Made by a program: the position numbers and the translations under genes
The notes under the pieces: model-generated
What the model saw: the letters and a program-made list of their open reading frames with translations, nothing else
The model's database searches: none
What the model was told of the DNA's origin: nothing
Part shown: piece after piece, positions 35,892 to 43,538 of the stretch
Numbering within the stretch: the stretch's first letter is position 1
How the letters are laid out: each line of letters begins with the position of its first letter
NCBI GenBank assembly: GCA_002633275.1
Contig: NWBO01000149.1
Coordinates: forward strand, 124,001-188,000
Source of the DNA: Bacteroidales bacterium Phil12
GTDB lineage: Bacteria > Bacteroidota > Bacteroidia > Bacteroidales > P3
Reading direction: 5' to 3'
DNA: 64,000 bases

Positions 35892-36727
35892 GCATCTTTC
35901 AGTTCTTTTATAAACTCGGGTAATGTAGTTAAATTGTATATTCTCGGAATAATATAAAAAGCCTCTTTCAATTTGTTTTTAGCCGACTTCCAACCCACTC
36001 CGTCAGTTATCCAAACAAATTCAAAACCATTAATGCCATTGATTTTAGGAGCAATCTCACTGTAAGAACGTGCCACTTCATTGAGTTTTGATCCACCACC
36101 CGAATAAAAATTAACTTCTATCAAATATGTAGTTTTATTAGTCGAAATAACAAAATCAAATACTTTTTGGTCTGCACCTAAAATCTGTGATATTTGAGGA
36201 TAATTGTTTGAAGAAACTTGTTCTTTGAATTTGATATTATTCGTTTTGCAAATAGTTTTAACCAAATTTTCGGTTATCTTGCCACTTCTGTTCTTTCTTG
36301 CATTGGTATCCAATCCAACTTCCACACCAAAAACGTAATCAACCAAATCGTTAATTTTAGAATTGATAAAAACATCGTCCAAACCTGTTTCTGTCAAAAA
36401 CTCCATAACACCCTCAACATTTTCAAAAAGCGAATGGATACTGCGAACTTCTTTATTTTTATCAAGAAACTTTCTATTATTTTCCTTTCTTGTCGCTATA
36501 AGAATATCCATAACATCAAAGGCAGTTTTATCCCTTTGCCACAAAGCCTCGACAGCACCTCTAAGATCTTTTTTACCAATAAGAAAATTAAGCATATTCA
36601 AACTAATTGCTATATCATAAGCATTGCTATATGCCTTTTCAAAATCTGTGTAAAAAGAAAGCGTTGCGTTCGTTTCTTTTAGTTGTCCTAAAAATTCCTC
36701 AAATTGTTTTTCTGTATGCGCTGCCAT
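35888..36727 (-). CDS. dpnB: DpnII-family type II restriction endonuclease (GATC)
   Basis: A 279-residue restriction enzyme of the DpnII/MboI family (PF04556), which cuts unmethylated GATC. Conserved segments include GLDTNARKNRSG (138-149) and the nuclease core VFDFVISTNKTTYLIEVNFYS with Asp191 and Glu204, followed by GGGSKLNEVARSY. The N-terminal half is helical. It lies between the two methyltransferase genes, 21 bp after dpnM and overlapping dpnA. This differs from Streptococcus DpnII, where the two methyltransferases come first. Confidence 0.88.
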   Translation of the reverse strand: MAAHTEKQFEEFLGQLKETNATLSFYTDFEKAYSNAYDIAISLNMLNFLIGKKDLRGAVEALWQRDKTAFDVMDILIATRKENNRKFLDKNKEVRSIHSLFENVEGVMEFLTETGLDDVFINSKINDLVDYVFGVEVGLDTNARKNRSGKITENLVKTICKTNNIKFKEQVSSNNYPQISQILGADQKVFDFVISTNKTTYLIEVNFYSGGGSKLNEVARSYSEIAPKINGINGFEFVWITDGVGWKSAKNKLKEAFYIIPRIYNLTTLPEFIKELKDA

Positions 36728-36748
36728 TATATATGCCTTTTATCAAGT

Positions 36749-37651
36749 TTATACAAGCACTTTATCAAAATTGCTCACTACTATTTCACTCAATATTCCT
36801 CGCTTTGATGCTATCGCATTAATATTGCGAGATGCAAAAACCCTATCTATACGATAATGTTCGTACAAATCATAAAAAAATCTATCCTCACCTCCATTGT
36901 TTAATCCATCGGAATTACTCAACATAAAATATATTTGATTTTCCATAAGTTTATCACAAAAATTCTTTAAACGAATTTGAGCCTCATCATTAAAAGACTC
37001 TTTTGTATAATCCGTAAAACTTGAAGTATTACTCAAAGGACGATACGGAGGATCTAAATAGAAAAAACTCGTATTTGAGGCTTTATTCAATGTATGCTCA
37101 AAGTCTCCCGTTAAAATCTCAACTCTTTGCAGCAATTCGCTATCCGCCATTATTGTTTGTTCATCACAAATCATCGGCGAAGTATATCTTCCAAATGGCA
37201 CATTGAATGCTCCCGATTTATTAACACGATAAAGCCCATTAAAGCAAGTACGATTTAGAAAGATAAACAAAGTTGTGTTCAAAACATCATCTAATCTCTT
37301 TGTATTATATAATGTTCTTTGTGTTAAATAAAACGTTTTCCTATCTTCCTCTTGTTTTATGGCGTAATATTCTTGTTGAATTTCTTTTAAGGATCTTATT
37401 AATTCTTTCGGATTATCTCTTATGGTTTTATAGCAAGTTGTTAAATCTGAATTTACATCATTGATAATGGCTTTATTGATATTGTTAAAGTTTTGCAGCA
37501 TAAAAAAGAGCATCGCCCCACCTCCGACAAAAGGCTCTATATAAGTAACATTTTGCCACCTGTCAAAATCTGACGGAAGCAATAACTCTAACTGTCCTAT
37601 CAGTTGAGACTTTCCTCCCACCCACTTAACAAAAGGTTTTGCCTTTACCAT
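36749..37651 (-). CDS. dpnM: Dam/DpnM-type DNA adenine methyltransferase (alpha class, GATC)
   Basis: A 300-residue N6-adenine methyltransferase. I start at 37651 (MVKAKPFVKWVGGKSQL). The longer reading to 37735 would begin inside the -7 box at 37733-37740, so it cannot be translated from that promoter. Motif X is FVKWVGGK, motif I IEPFVGGGA (38-46) and motif IV LDPPYRPL (Asp200-Tyr203). The alpha order and sequence match the Dam/DpnM family, which protects GATC. It is first in the operon, so methylation precedes cutting during establishment. Confidence 0.92.
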   Translation of the reverse strand: MVKAKPFVKWVGGKSQLIGQLELLLPSDFDRWQNVTYIEPFVGGGAMLFFMLQNFNNINKAIINDVNSDLTTCYKTIRDNPKELIRSLKEIQQEYYAIKQEEDRKTFYLTQRTLYNTKRLDDVLNTTLFIFLNRTCFNGLYRVNKSGAFNVPFGRYTSPMICDEQTIMADSELLQRVEILTGDFEHTLNKASNTSFFYLDPPYRPLSNTSSFTDYTKESFNDEAQIRLKNFCDKLMENQIYFMLSNSDGLNNGGEDRFFYDLYEHYRIDRVFASRNINAIASKRGILSEIVVSNFDKVLV

Positions 37652-37732
37652 ATTTTGATAATGTTTTATATTAATCCGCTTCCTAACTTGACAAGTTATG
37701 ATTATTAAACAGCATAACTCATATTCGGATTG

Positions 37733-37762
37733 CAAAGTTACAATTTTTTACACTACTTACAA
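37733..37762 (-). promoter_or_regulatory. Promoter of the DpnII operon
   Basis: Minus strand: TTG (37760-37762), 19-bp spacer, TAACTTTG (37733-37740). A 21-bp repeat array begins only a few bp upstream of the -33 element. Confidence 0.75.
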
Positions 37763-37768
37763 TCTTTT

Positions 37769-37872
37769 ATTAAGTATAATCAATAAATTAATGTGAGTGA
37801 TTAATAAAATAGTGTTTAACACTAATTGAATAATGTGAGTGATTAATTTAATGAATAAAATGATTAGTACAA
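37769..37872. repeat. 21-bp-periodic array upstream of the DpnII promoter (about 5 units)
   Basis: Units at 37789 (TAATGTGAGTGATTAATAAA), 37810 (TAGTGTTTAACACTAATTGA), 37831 (TAATGTGAGTGATTAATTTA) and 37852, with a weaker one at 37769. Two core types alternate within one array. Weaker 21-bp blocks continue to about 37965. No gene lies in 37736-38047. Confidence 0.8.
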
Positions 37873-37989
37873 GTAATATTGATAACAATGAAATTAATAG
37901 TATTATAAGAATTTATTTTAGTAATATTAAAATTCAATTTGCTAACATCAAAACACATTTTGTATAATTAGATACTTGTTACTCCCTCA

Positions 37990-38021
37990 ACAAAACAAAA
38001 AAATCCGATATTTCTATCGGA
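37990..38021 (-). terminator. Intrinsic terminator of the kor/vor operon
   Basis: Minus strand: stem TCCGATA, GAAA tetraloop, TATCGGA, then a T-run. Stem positions 38004-38010 and 38015-38021, 27 bp after the korC stop. Confidence 0.85.
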
Positions 38022-38047
38022 CTTTTAATTAATGTTTATAAATTGAA

Positions 38048-38599
38048 TTATAAAACATTTACACCTTCTATTAATTCTTTTCCTTTTGCAACAGCGTCAA
38101 GGTTAGTTGGAATTAACTTGTGATGTCTTTCAGGTAATGAATGTTTCAAACCTTCTTCAATATATTGTTCTGTAACAACAGGCTTGATTTTCAAAAAGCC
38201 TCCCAATACCATCATATTGAAAACTTTTGCCATTCCCATTTCTGCACTCTTTTCTGTTGCAGCAATCTTATAGACGTTGATATCCTTTCTTGTAGGAGCC
38301 TTAGTTATACCATTTGGATCGTAAATCAAAAGACCACCCGGTTTAACTGAATGCTCGAACTTATCCAAAGACTGCTGGTTCAATATGATTGCAGTATCAA
38401 ATTGGCTGATGATAGGTGAAGATATTCTCTCGTCAGAAATGATAACTGATACGTTTGCTGTACCTCCACGCATTTCTGGACCATATGACGGCATCCAACT
38501 TACTTCTTTTCCCTGCATTGCACCGGAATAAGCAAGTATTTTACCCATAGATAAAACTCCTTGTCCTCCGAAACCTGCTATAATTATTTCTTCTGTCAT
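38048..38599 (-). CDS. korC: 2-oxoacid:ferredoxin oxidoreductase, gamma subunit
   Basis: A 183-residue gamma subunit of a four-subunit 2-oxoglutarate (Kor) or branched-chain 2-oxoacid (Vor) ferredoxin oxidoreductase. Family signatures: EIIIAGFGGQGVLSMGKILA, SWMPSYGPEMRGGTANVSVI and MVLGGFL. It is last in the operon (delta, alpha, beta, gamma) and is followed by a strong terminator. Sequence inspection cannot separate Kor from Vor. Confidence 0.9.
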   Translation of the reverse strand: MTEEIIIAGFGGQGVLSMGKILAYSGAMQGKEVSWMPSYGPEMRGGTANVSVIISDERISSPIISQFDTAIILNQQSLDKFEHSVKPGGLLIYDPNGITKAPTRKDINVYKIAATEKSAEMGMAKVFNMMVLGGFLKIKPVVTEQYIEEGLKHSLPERHHKLIPTNLDAVAKGKELIEGVNVL

Positions 38600-38619
38600 T
38601 GTCGTAATATTTTTATGGG

Positions 38620-39447
38620 TTATTTAACTGGTTCTATATCTCTAACTATTTTGCTATCAGATGGATTGTATTCTCTTACGATTTCTCCATCCACTTTAAT
38701 GTCGCCAGGAACATATTTAGGAAACATATTCTTACGCATCCATTCGTTAGCAGCAACAGGAGTCATCTTCCAACCGGAGTTGCAAGTGGAAACGAACTCG
38801 ATGAACTGAGTACCTTTCTTTGCAGCTTGGTTTTCAAATGCTTTTCTAACTGCGGCTTTTGCCTTTCTAACATCGGCAGGAGTTGAAGCACTTTGACGAG
38901 TAACGAAATCCGTTCCCGGCAATTGAGCAACCAATTCTGTAATTTGCAATGGCCATCCGTTCAAATCAACTCTACGTCCGTAAGGAGTAGTTGCTGTTTT
39001 CATACCTACCAATGTTGTAGGAGCCATTTGACCTCCCGTCATACCGTAGATAGCATTATTTACAAAGAAAATAACGACATTTTCACCACGGTTACATGCG
39101 TGAATTACTTCACCTGCACCGATTGAAGCCAAGTCGCCATCACCTTGGTAAGTAAATGTATGTTGATTTGGATGAAGTCTTTGAATAGCTGATGCCAAAG
39201 CAGGTGCTCTACCATGAGCAGCTTCTACGAAATCAACGTTAAAATAATTATAGGCCAATACGGAACAACCAACTGGTGCAACACCTATAGCTTTGTCCTG
39301 AATGCCCATTTCGTCTATTACCTCTGCGATTATTCTGTGGATTGTTCCGTGAGGACATCCCGGACAGTAGTGCATAACTGCATCGGTAAGAACACTCGTT
39401 TTTTTATAAACAAGATTTTCCGGTTTTACTATCTCTTCGTTAAACAT
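38620..39447 (-). CDS. korB: 2-oxoacid:ferredoxin oxidoreductase, beta (TPP-binding) subunit
   Basis: A 275-residue subunit binding thiamine diphosphate. The segment HYCPGCPHGTIHRIIAEVIDE opens it, with cluster/TPP-associated cysteines. AHGRAPALASAIQRLHP and TYQGDGDLASIGAGEVIHA form the GDGx...N TPP motif, completed by FFVNNAIYGMTGGQMAPTTL. It starts 6 bp after korA and lies 20 bp before korC. With the alpha subunit it forms the catalytic core. Confidence 0.92.
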   Translation of the reverse strand: MFNEEIVKPENLVYKKTSVLTDAVMHYCPGCPHGTIHRIIAEVIDEMGIQDKAIGVAPVGCSVLAYNYFNVDFVEAAHGRAPALASAIQRLHPNQHTFTYQGDGDLASIGAGEVIHACNRGENVVIFFVNNAIYGMTGGQMAPTTLVGMKTATTPYGRRVDLNGWPLQITELVAQLPGTDFVTRQSASTPADVRKAKAAVRKAFENQAAKKGTQFIEFVSTCNSGWKMTPVAANEWMRKNMFPKYVPGDIKVDGEIVREYNPSDSKIVRDIEPVK

Positions 39448-39453
39448 AACTTA

Positions 39454-40539
39454 TTAGCCTTTAATTAATTTGTTTTCTAATGCTTCAACAACTTCTTGTG
39501 GTGTAGGAATGATACCACCATAACGTCCGAAATACTCAACCGGACATTTGAATTCAGATGCCAATTTAACATCTTCAACCATTTGACCTGCTGACATCTC
39601 AACCGAAAGCATACCTTTAACTCTTTGTGCCAATTCTTTTATTGGTTTTGTTGGGAATGGGAATAAGGTAATAGGTCTTAACAAACCTGCTTTAATACCT
39701 TTATCTCTTGCCAACTGAACTGCTTTGTGAGCAATACGAGCGCAAGAGCCATAAGCAACAAATACATAGTCTGCATCCTCGCACATGATTTCTTCATACA
39801 AAGTATCGTTCTTTTCCATTTCACGATATTTTGCTTGGAAACGATGATTGTTTTGTTCTTGTTTTGCAGAATCCAACTCCAATGATGTAACTATGTTGTG
39901 ATCTCTTGTTGCAGGTTTTCCGAATGCAGCCCATGGAGCATTCTTTGCAATTTCTTCGTCAGTCCAACGAGGAATATAATCACCTACATAAACTTTTTCC
40001 ATTACTTGTCCGATAGCACCGTCAGACAAAATCATAACAGGGTTACGATATTTGAATGCTATATCCCATGCTTTGAATACGAAATCATACATTTCCTGAA
40101 CGCTTGCAGGTGCAAGAGTGTATAATTGATAATCTCCGTGTCCGCCACCCTTTGTTGTTTGGAAATAGTCTGCTTGAGAAGGTTGGATTGTTCCCAAACC
40201 AGGACCTCCACGCATAACATTGACCAACAAACAAGGAAGTTCTGCTCCTGCAAGATAAGTAATACCTTCTTGCATCAAAGACATTCCAGGTGAAGAAGAA
40301 GAAGTCATAACTTTCTTACCGGTAGCAGCTCCACCATAAACCATATTGATTGATGCAACTTCACTTTCGGCTTGCAAAACTACCATACCGGTTTTCTCCC
40401 ATGGCATTTCGGCCATAAGATGTTCCATAACTTCAGATTGCGGGGTTATAGGGTATCCGAAATAGCCGTCGCAACCGGAACGAATCGCTGCTTCTGCAAT
40501 CGCTTCGTTACCTTTCATTAATTTTAACTCTTTTGCCAT
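39454..40539 (-). CDS. korA: 2-oxoacid:ferredoxin oxidoreductase, alpha subunit (KorA/VorB)
   Basis: A 361-residue alpha subunit. MKGNEAIAEAAIRSGCDGYF, GYPITPQSEVMEHLMAE and MTSSSSPGMSLMQEGITYLA are the pyrimidine-binding signatures; LLVNVMRGGPGLGTIQPSQADY follows. Bacteroides proteins of this length and sequence are usually annotated either KorA or 3-methyl-2-oxobutanoate dehydrogenase VorB, so substrate (2-oxoglutarate or branched-chain 2-oxoacids) is uncertain. The reaction makes an acyl-CoA and reduced ferredoxin, or runs in reverse to fix CO2. Confidence 0.9.
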   Translation of the reverse strand: MAKELKLMKGNEAIAEAAIRSGCDGYFGYPITPQSEVMEHLMAEMPWEKTGMVVLQAESEVASINMVYGGAATGKKVMTSSSSPGMSLMQEGITYLAGAELPCLLVNVMRGGPGLGTIQPSQADYFQTTKGGGHGDYQLYTLAPASVQEMYDFVFKAWDIAFKYRNPVMILSDGAIGQVMEKVYVGDYIPRWTDEEIAKNAPWAAFGKPATRDHNIVTSLELDSAKQEQNNHRFQAKYREMEKNDTLYEEIMCEDADYVFVAYGSCARIAHKAVQLARDKGIKAGLLRPITLFPFPTKPIKELAQRVKGMLSVEMSAGQMVEDVKLASEFKCPVEYFGRYGGIIPTPQEVVEALENKLIKG

Positions 40540-40559
40540 TTCTTTAATAAGTTTTTTAA

Positions 40560-40778
40560 TTAAATTTTAGCTTTGTAAACCGTTATTACTCCGTCAGGAC
40601 AAACCATACCGCAAGATGCGCAACCGATACAATCACCGTTTGTCATTTCCGCATAGTTATAACCTTTTCCGTTTACATTTTTTGATAAAGCAAGAACCTG
40701 CTTAGGGCAAACGCTTACACAAACGCCGCAACCTTTGCATTTTTCTTTATCAACTACAATTGCTCCTTTTATTGCCAT
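40560..40778 (-). CDS. korD: 2-oxoacid:ferredoxin oxidoreductase, delta (2x 4Fe-4S) subunit
   Basis: A 72-residue ferredoxin-like subunit with two CxxCxxCxxxCP motifs: CKGCGVCVSVCP and CIGCASCGMVCP. It passes electrons from the TPP centre to ferredoxin. It is first in the operon, 20 bp before korA, with a consensus promoter at 40828-40857. Confidence 0.93.
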   Translation of the reverse strand: MAIKGAIVVDKEKCKGCGVCVSVCPKQVLALSKNVNGKGYNYAEMTNGDCIGCASCGMVCPDGVITVYKAKI

Positions 40779-40827
40779 TGCTTTTATTATTTAAATTTGG
40801 TTAATACTTTACGTTAAATTTAGGTTG

Positions 40828-40857
40828 CAAAGTTAAATCATTTTTACTACCCAGCAA
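40828..40857 (-). promoter_or_regulatory. Promoter of the kor/vor operon
   Basis: Minus strand: TTG (40855-40857), 19-bp spacer, TAACTTTG (40828-40835). The 21-bp array at 40873 begins 15 bp upstream. Confidence 0.75.
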
Positions 40858-40872
40858 AATTTTATTGTGATT

Positions 40873-40935
40873 ATTTTACTAATGTTTATAACAATTTCAT
40901 TGGTTTTAATAACTATTTTACCAAAAACAGCACTT
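40873..40935. repeat. 21-bp-periodic array, reverse orientation (3 units)
   Basis: Units at 40873 (ATTTTACTAATGTTTATAAC), 40894 (ATTTCATTGGTTTTAATAAC) and 40915 (ATTTTACCAAAAACAGCACT). The units are more diverged than elsewhere. The rest of 40936-41060 shows nothing recognisable. Confidence 0.6.
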
Positions 40936-41060
40936 GGAAAAATGTATCATACCTCTGCTTTAATCAATGCAAAATATAGGCTAACAAATAGACCCCGTAA
41001 CAATACTGAAAGTAAAATGAAAAAATTTTATTGTGATACTATCTTTCTTTGCAAGGTTAT

Positions 41061-41092
41061 AAAAACAAAAAAATCCAACATCGCTTGTCGGA
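41061..41092 (-). terminator. Intrinsic terminator after tRNA-Asn
   Basis: Minus strand: stem TCCGACA / TGTTGGA (41086-41092 / 41074-41080; one G-T pair) with a 5-nt loop, followed by a T-run (complement of 41061-41073). Confidence 0.7.
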
Positions 41093-41152
41093 CTCTCAAC
41101 ACAAAAACACCTTAACTTAGGATAACCACAAACTGTGTGGTAAAAAAATTTG

Positions 41153-41226
41153 CGCCCCTTCTAGGACTTGAACCTAGGACCCCATGATTAACAGTCATGT
41201 GCTCTAACCAACTGAGCTAAAGAGGC
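41153..41226 (-). tRNA. tRNA-Asn (anticodon GTT)
   Basis: Full cloverleaf on the minus strand: acceptor GCCTCTT / AAGGGGC with discriminator G, D-arm GCTC-AGTTGGTTA-GAGC, anticodon stem CATGA/TCATG enclosing CTGTTAA (anticodon GTT), T-arm CCTAG-GTTCAAG-CTAG region. It is 74 nt; CCA is not encoded. Confidence 0.96.
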
Positions 41227-41245
41227 GTGTTTTCTAAAACGTTTG

Positions 41246-41275
41246 CAAAACTACATCATTTTTCAATACTTGCAA
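41246..41275 (-). promoter_or_regulatory. Promoter of tRNA-Asn
   Basis: Minus strand: TTG (41273-41275), 19-bp spacer, TAGTTTTG (41246-41253), about 20 bp ahead of the tRNA 5' end. The remaining AT-rich DNA to 41489 shows no gene. Confidence 0.7.
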
Positions 41276-41489
41276 AATATTTTATAATATTTTTTTAATT
41301 TTCTTTACACTTTTATTTTTATTTAACTGAAAAATAAGATTATACGCAACTATTTTTTTTTGATTATTTATTCTATTTTCTCTTATTTTTCGTTAAAAAT
41401 CGCTATCAAATATTGAAAAAACGATGTTTTTAATCATAAATTTTCGATTTTTTATTCTTTTTTGAACGTATTTTTCAATTTCAAAAAAT

Positions 41490-42074
41490 CTATATAGCTA
41501 AAAAAGTTTGAAAAATGACTTTGATATCACTAATCAGAGTCCTCCGTTGAAGATACTCCAAATTTATTCTCAGTTTGTCTGGCATAATTACATCTATATA
41601 ATATTGCTTCGGATTTTGCTGTTGTTCCAATAACTCGTTTTCATTTCTGTACGCAATCGATGCAGGATCTGTTATTCCGGGACGCACCGACAAAACCTTT
41701 AATTGTTCTTTATTGTACATATCCACATAATAACGCACTTCGGGACGAGGACCCACAAAAGACATATCTCCAATCAAGACGTTAAACAATTGCGGCAATT
41801 CGTCCAACTTAAATTTGCGAATAAAATACCCGACTTTCGTAATTCTGCTATCTCTCCCCCCTATGGTAATCAATGAACCCTTATCTGCATTGACACACAT
41901 CGAACGAAACTTATACAATACAAAATCCCTGTTATCACGTCCCACTCTTTTCTGCCTATAAAAAACTCCGCCCCTGCTTGTCAATCCTACCGCCAACGCA
42001 ATAATCATAAACAACCAACTTAAAATCAGCAAGCCAAATAATGAAAATACTATATCAAAAAGTCTTTTTGCCAT
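41490..42074 (-). CDS. Sugar-phosphate transferase, PglC/WcaJ type
   Basis: A 194-residue bacterial sugar transferase (PF02397). One N-terminal membrane segment (FDIVFSLFGLLILSWLFMII) is followed by the catalytic block: FYRQKRVGRDNRDFVLYKFRSM, then KLDELPQLFNVLIGDMSFVGPRPE. Such enzymes move a phospho-sugar from a UDP-sugar to undecaprenyl phosphate, the first step of a glycan on the lipid carrier. The short length is like PglC (no extra membrane domain). It lies 56 bp after an aminotransferase gene, a pairing typical of UDP-amino-sugar routes. Confidence 0.9.
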   Translation of the reverse strand: MAKRLFDIVFSLFGLLILSWLFMIIALAVGLTSRGGVFYRQKRVGRDNRDFVLYKFRSMCVNADKGSLITIGGRDSRITKVGYFIRKFKLDELPQLFNVLIGDMSFVGPRPEVRYYVDMYNKEQLKVLSVRPGITDPASIAYRNENELLEQQQNPKQYYIDVIMPDKLRINLEYLQRRTLISDIKVIFQTFLAI

Positions 42075-42130
42075 TACGCCTAACTATTTTGCAAAAATTT
42101 GAGTACAAAAACAATATCCAAATAACACTT

Positions 42131-43372
42131 TTATTTCTGTACTACGACTTCATCATGCACTCTAATCAGATTTTCCAAAACAAAATCAACTTGTTCATCA
42201 GTCAATTGAGGATATAACGGCAGTGTTATCTCCTGCTTAAACACTTTGTTTGCAATAGGATAATCCGAAATATTAAATCCCATATTTTTGAATACGGTTA
42301 AAGAAGGCATCGGTATGTAATGAACATTGGTTGCAATCTCTTTCTCTGCCAATTTCATAATCATATCATCTCGTTGTTGCTCATTTATATCCAAAATCCT
42401 CAACGGATATAAATGATATGAAGATTCAATACTTTCTTTACGGCTATCCTCTCCGTTTTCAATAGTTTCAAAAGGAAGTTTTACCCACTTAAACTTCTGC
42501 AAACAAGAATTATAACGATTAAATATGCGTTTTCTTTCTTTAAGTAAGTAGTCGTATTTGCGTATTTGAGCCAAAGCAATCGCAGCATTAACGTCAGGCA
42601 TATTGCATTTCATTCCACCTCCAAGAACATCGTAGCGCCAAGAAGCAAGTTGGTTTTTCGTGAAAGCATCTTTAGTCTGACCATTCAAAGACATTACCCT
42701 GAACCATTTTTTCAACTCCTTATTATCAAAAGGTGCGGGTAAATTCAAACAAATCATACCTCCCTCGGCAGAAGTAATATTTTTAACGGCGTGAAAACTC
42801 AAAACACATATATCTACATAGTTTGCAACGCTTTGAGAATTAATTTTAGCACCAATTGAATGGGCACTATCCGAAAGAATCATTATTCTTCCCAATTTAC
42901 GCTGGTTATCAGAGTTTGGAGTATATAATTTAAGTATTTCTTGCGAATTAATAATTTCTTTGATTCTAAGATAATTACACGGAATACCGCCTATATCGAC
43001 CGGAATAATGGCTTTGGTATGCGGAGTTATGGCTTGCAATATCTTTTCTGTGTCGATAGTCATATCTTCACCTATATCCACCATAACAGGTTTAGCTCCC
43101 GCTTCTATTACCGCCAAAGCCGTTGCACAGTATGTATATGCAGGCACGATAACCTCATCATCGGCTTTCAAACCCAACCATCGCAATGACAATATTGCAC
43201 CGCTCATCCAAGAATTTACAGCACTGCAAGCAGGACATCCAAGCAATTTTTCCGTCTCTTCTTCCAACGCCTTGACTTTTGGACCTGTTGTTATCCAACC
43301 GCTTCGCAAGGAATCATCTACTTCTTTTATCACATCTTCGTCTATGTAAGGTGGTGAAAAAGATATCTTCAT
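42131..43372 (-). CDS. DegT/DnrJ/EryC1/StrS family sugar aminotransferase
   Basis: A 413-residue PLP-dependent enzyme. The PLP lysine is Lys197 (SFHAVKNITSAEGG), with Asp168 in SDSAHSIGA and the opening SLRSGWITTGPKVKALEEE. It likely aminates a nucleotide-linked 4-keto sugar. It is immediately upstream of the PglC-type transferase, so the product may be the amino sugar loaded on undecaprenyl phosphate. No dehydratase or acetyltransferase gene is adjacent. A segment at about 140-160 is somewhat longer than in typical members. Confidence 0.9.
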   Translation of the reverse strand: MKISFSPPYIDEDVIKEVDDSLRSGWITTGPKVKALEEETEKLLGCPACSAVNSWMSGAILSLRWLGLKADDEVIVPAYTYCATALAVIEAGAKPVMVDIGEDMTIDTEKILQAITPHTKAIIPVDIGGIPCNYLRIKEIINSQEILKLYTPNSDNQRKLGRIMILSDSAHSIGAKINSQSVANYVDICVLSFHAVKNITSAEGGMICLNLPAPFDNKELKKWFRVMSLNGQTKDAFTKNQLASWRYDVLGGGMKCNMPDVNAAIALAQIRKYDYLLKERKRIFNRYNSCLQKFKWVKLPFETIENGEDSRKESIESSYHLYPLRILDINEQQRDDMIMKLAEKEIATNVHYIPMPSLTVFKNMGFNISDYPIANKVFKQEITLPLYPQLTDEQVDFVLENLIRVHDEVVVQK

Positions 43373-43437
43373 CGTTAAATCTGTTTTCTTTATTGTTTTA
43401 TAAAATCTAAGTCTGTCTATCTTTATCTCTCAAACTG

Positions 43438-43445
43438 CAAAATTA
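43438..43445 (-). promoter_or_regulatory. Candidate -7 box of the aminotransferase gene
   Basis: Minus-strand TAATTTTG, overlapping the first base pairs of a 21-bp repeat array. No TTG at the ideal distance. Confidence 0.4.
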
Positions 43446-43506
43446 GTGTTAAATATCAATAAATTTTCTTTAAACACTAATTTATTTTTATCAATGATTA
43501 TTTTTT
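43444..43506. repeat. 21-bp-periodic array (3 units)
   Basis: Units at 43444 (TAGTGTTAAATATCAATAAA), 43465 (TTTCTTTAAACACTAATTTA) and 43486. The second is in the opposite orientation, so the pair forms an inverted repeat. Confidence 0.65.
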
Positions 43507-43538
43507 TAATTCGACTTAATAATTTTTTCCTATTCATT

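Noticed and set aside
37652..37735. 28-residue N-terminal extension of DpnM
   Set aside because: The start codon would lie within the -7 promoter element at 37733-37740, and the extension is not part of the Dam-family fold.
41125..41141. Hairpin ACCACA...TGTGGT next to tRNA-Asn as a terminator
   Set aside because: On the tRNA strand the T-run precedes the stem and no U-tract follows. The better terminator is at 41061-41092.
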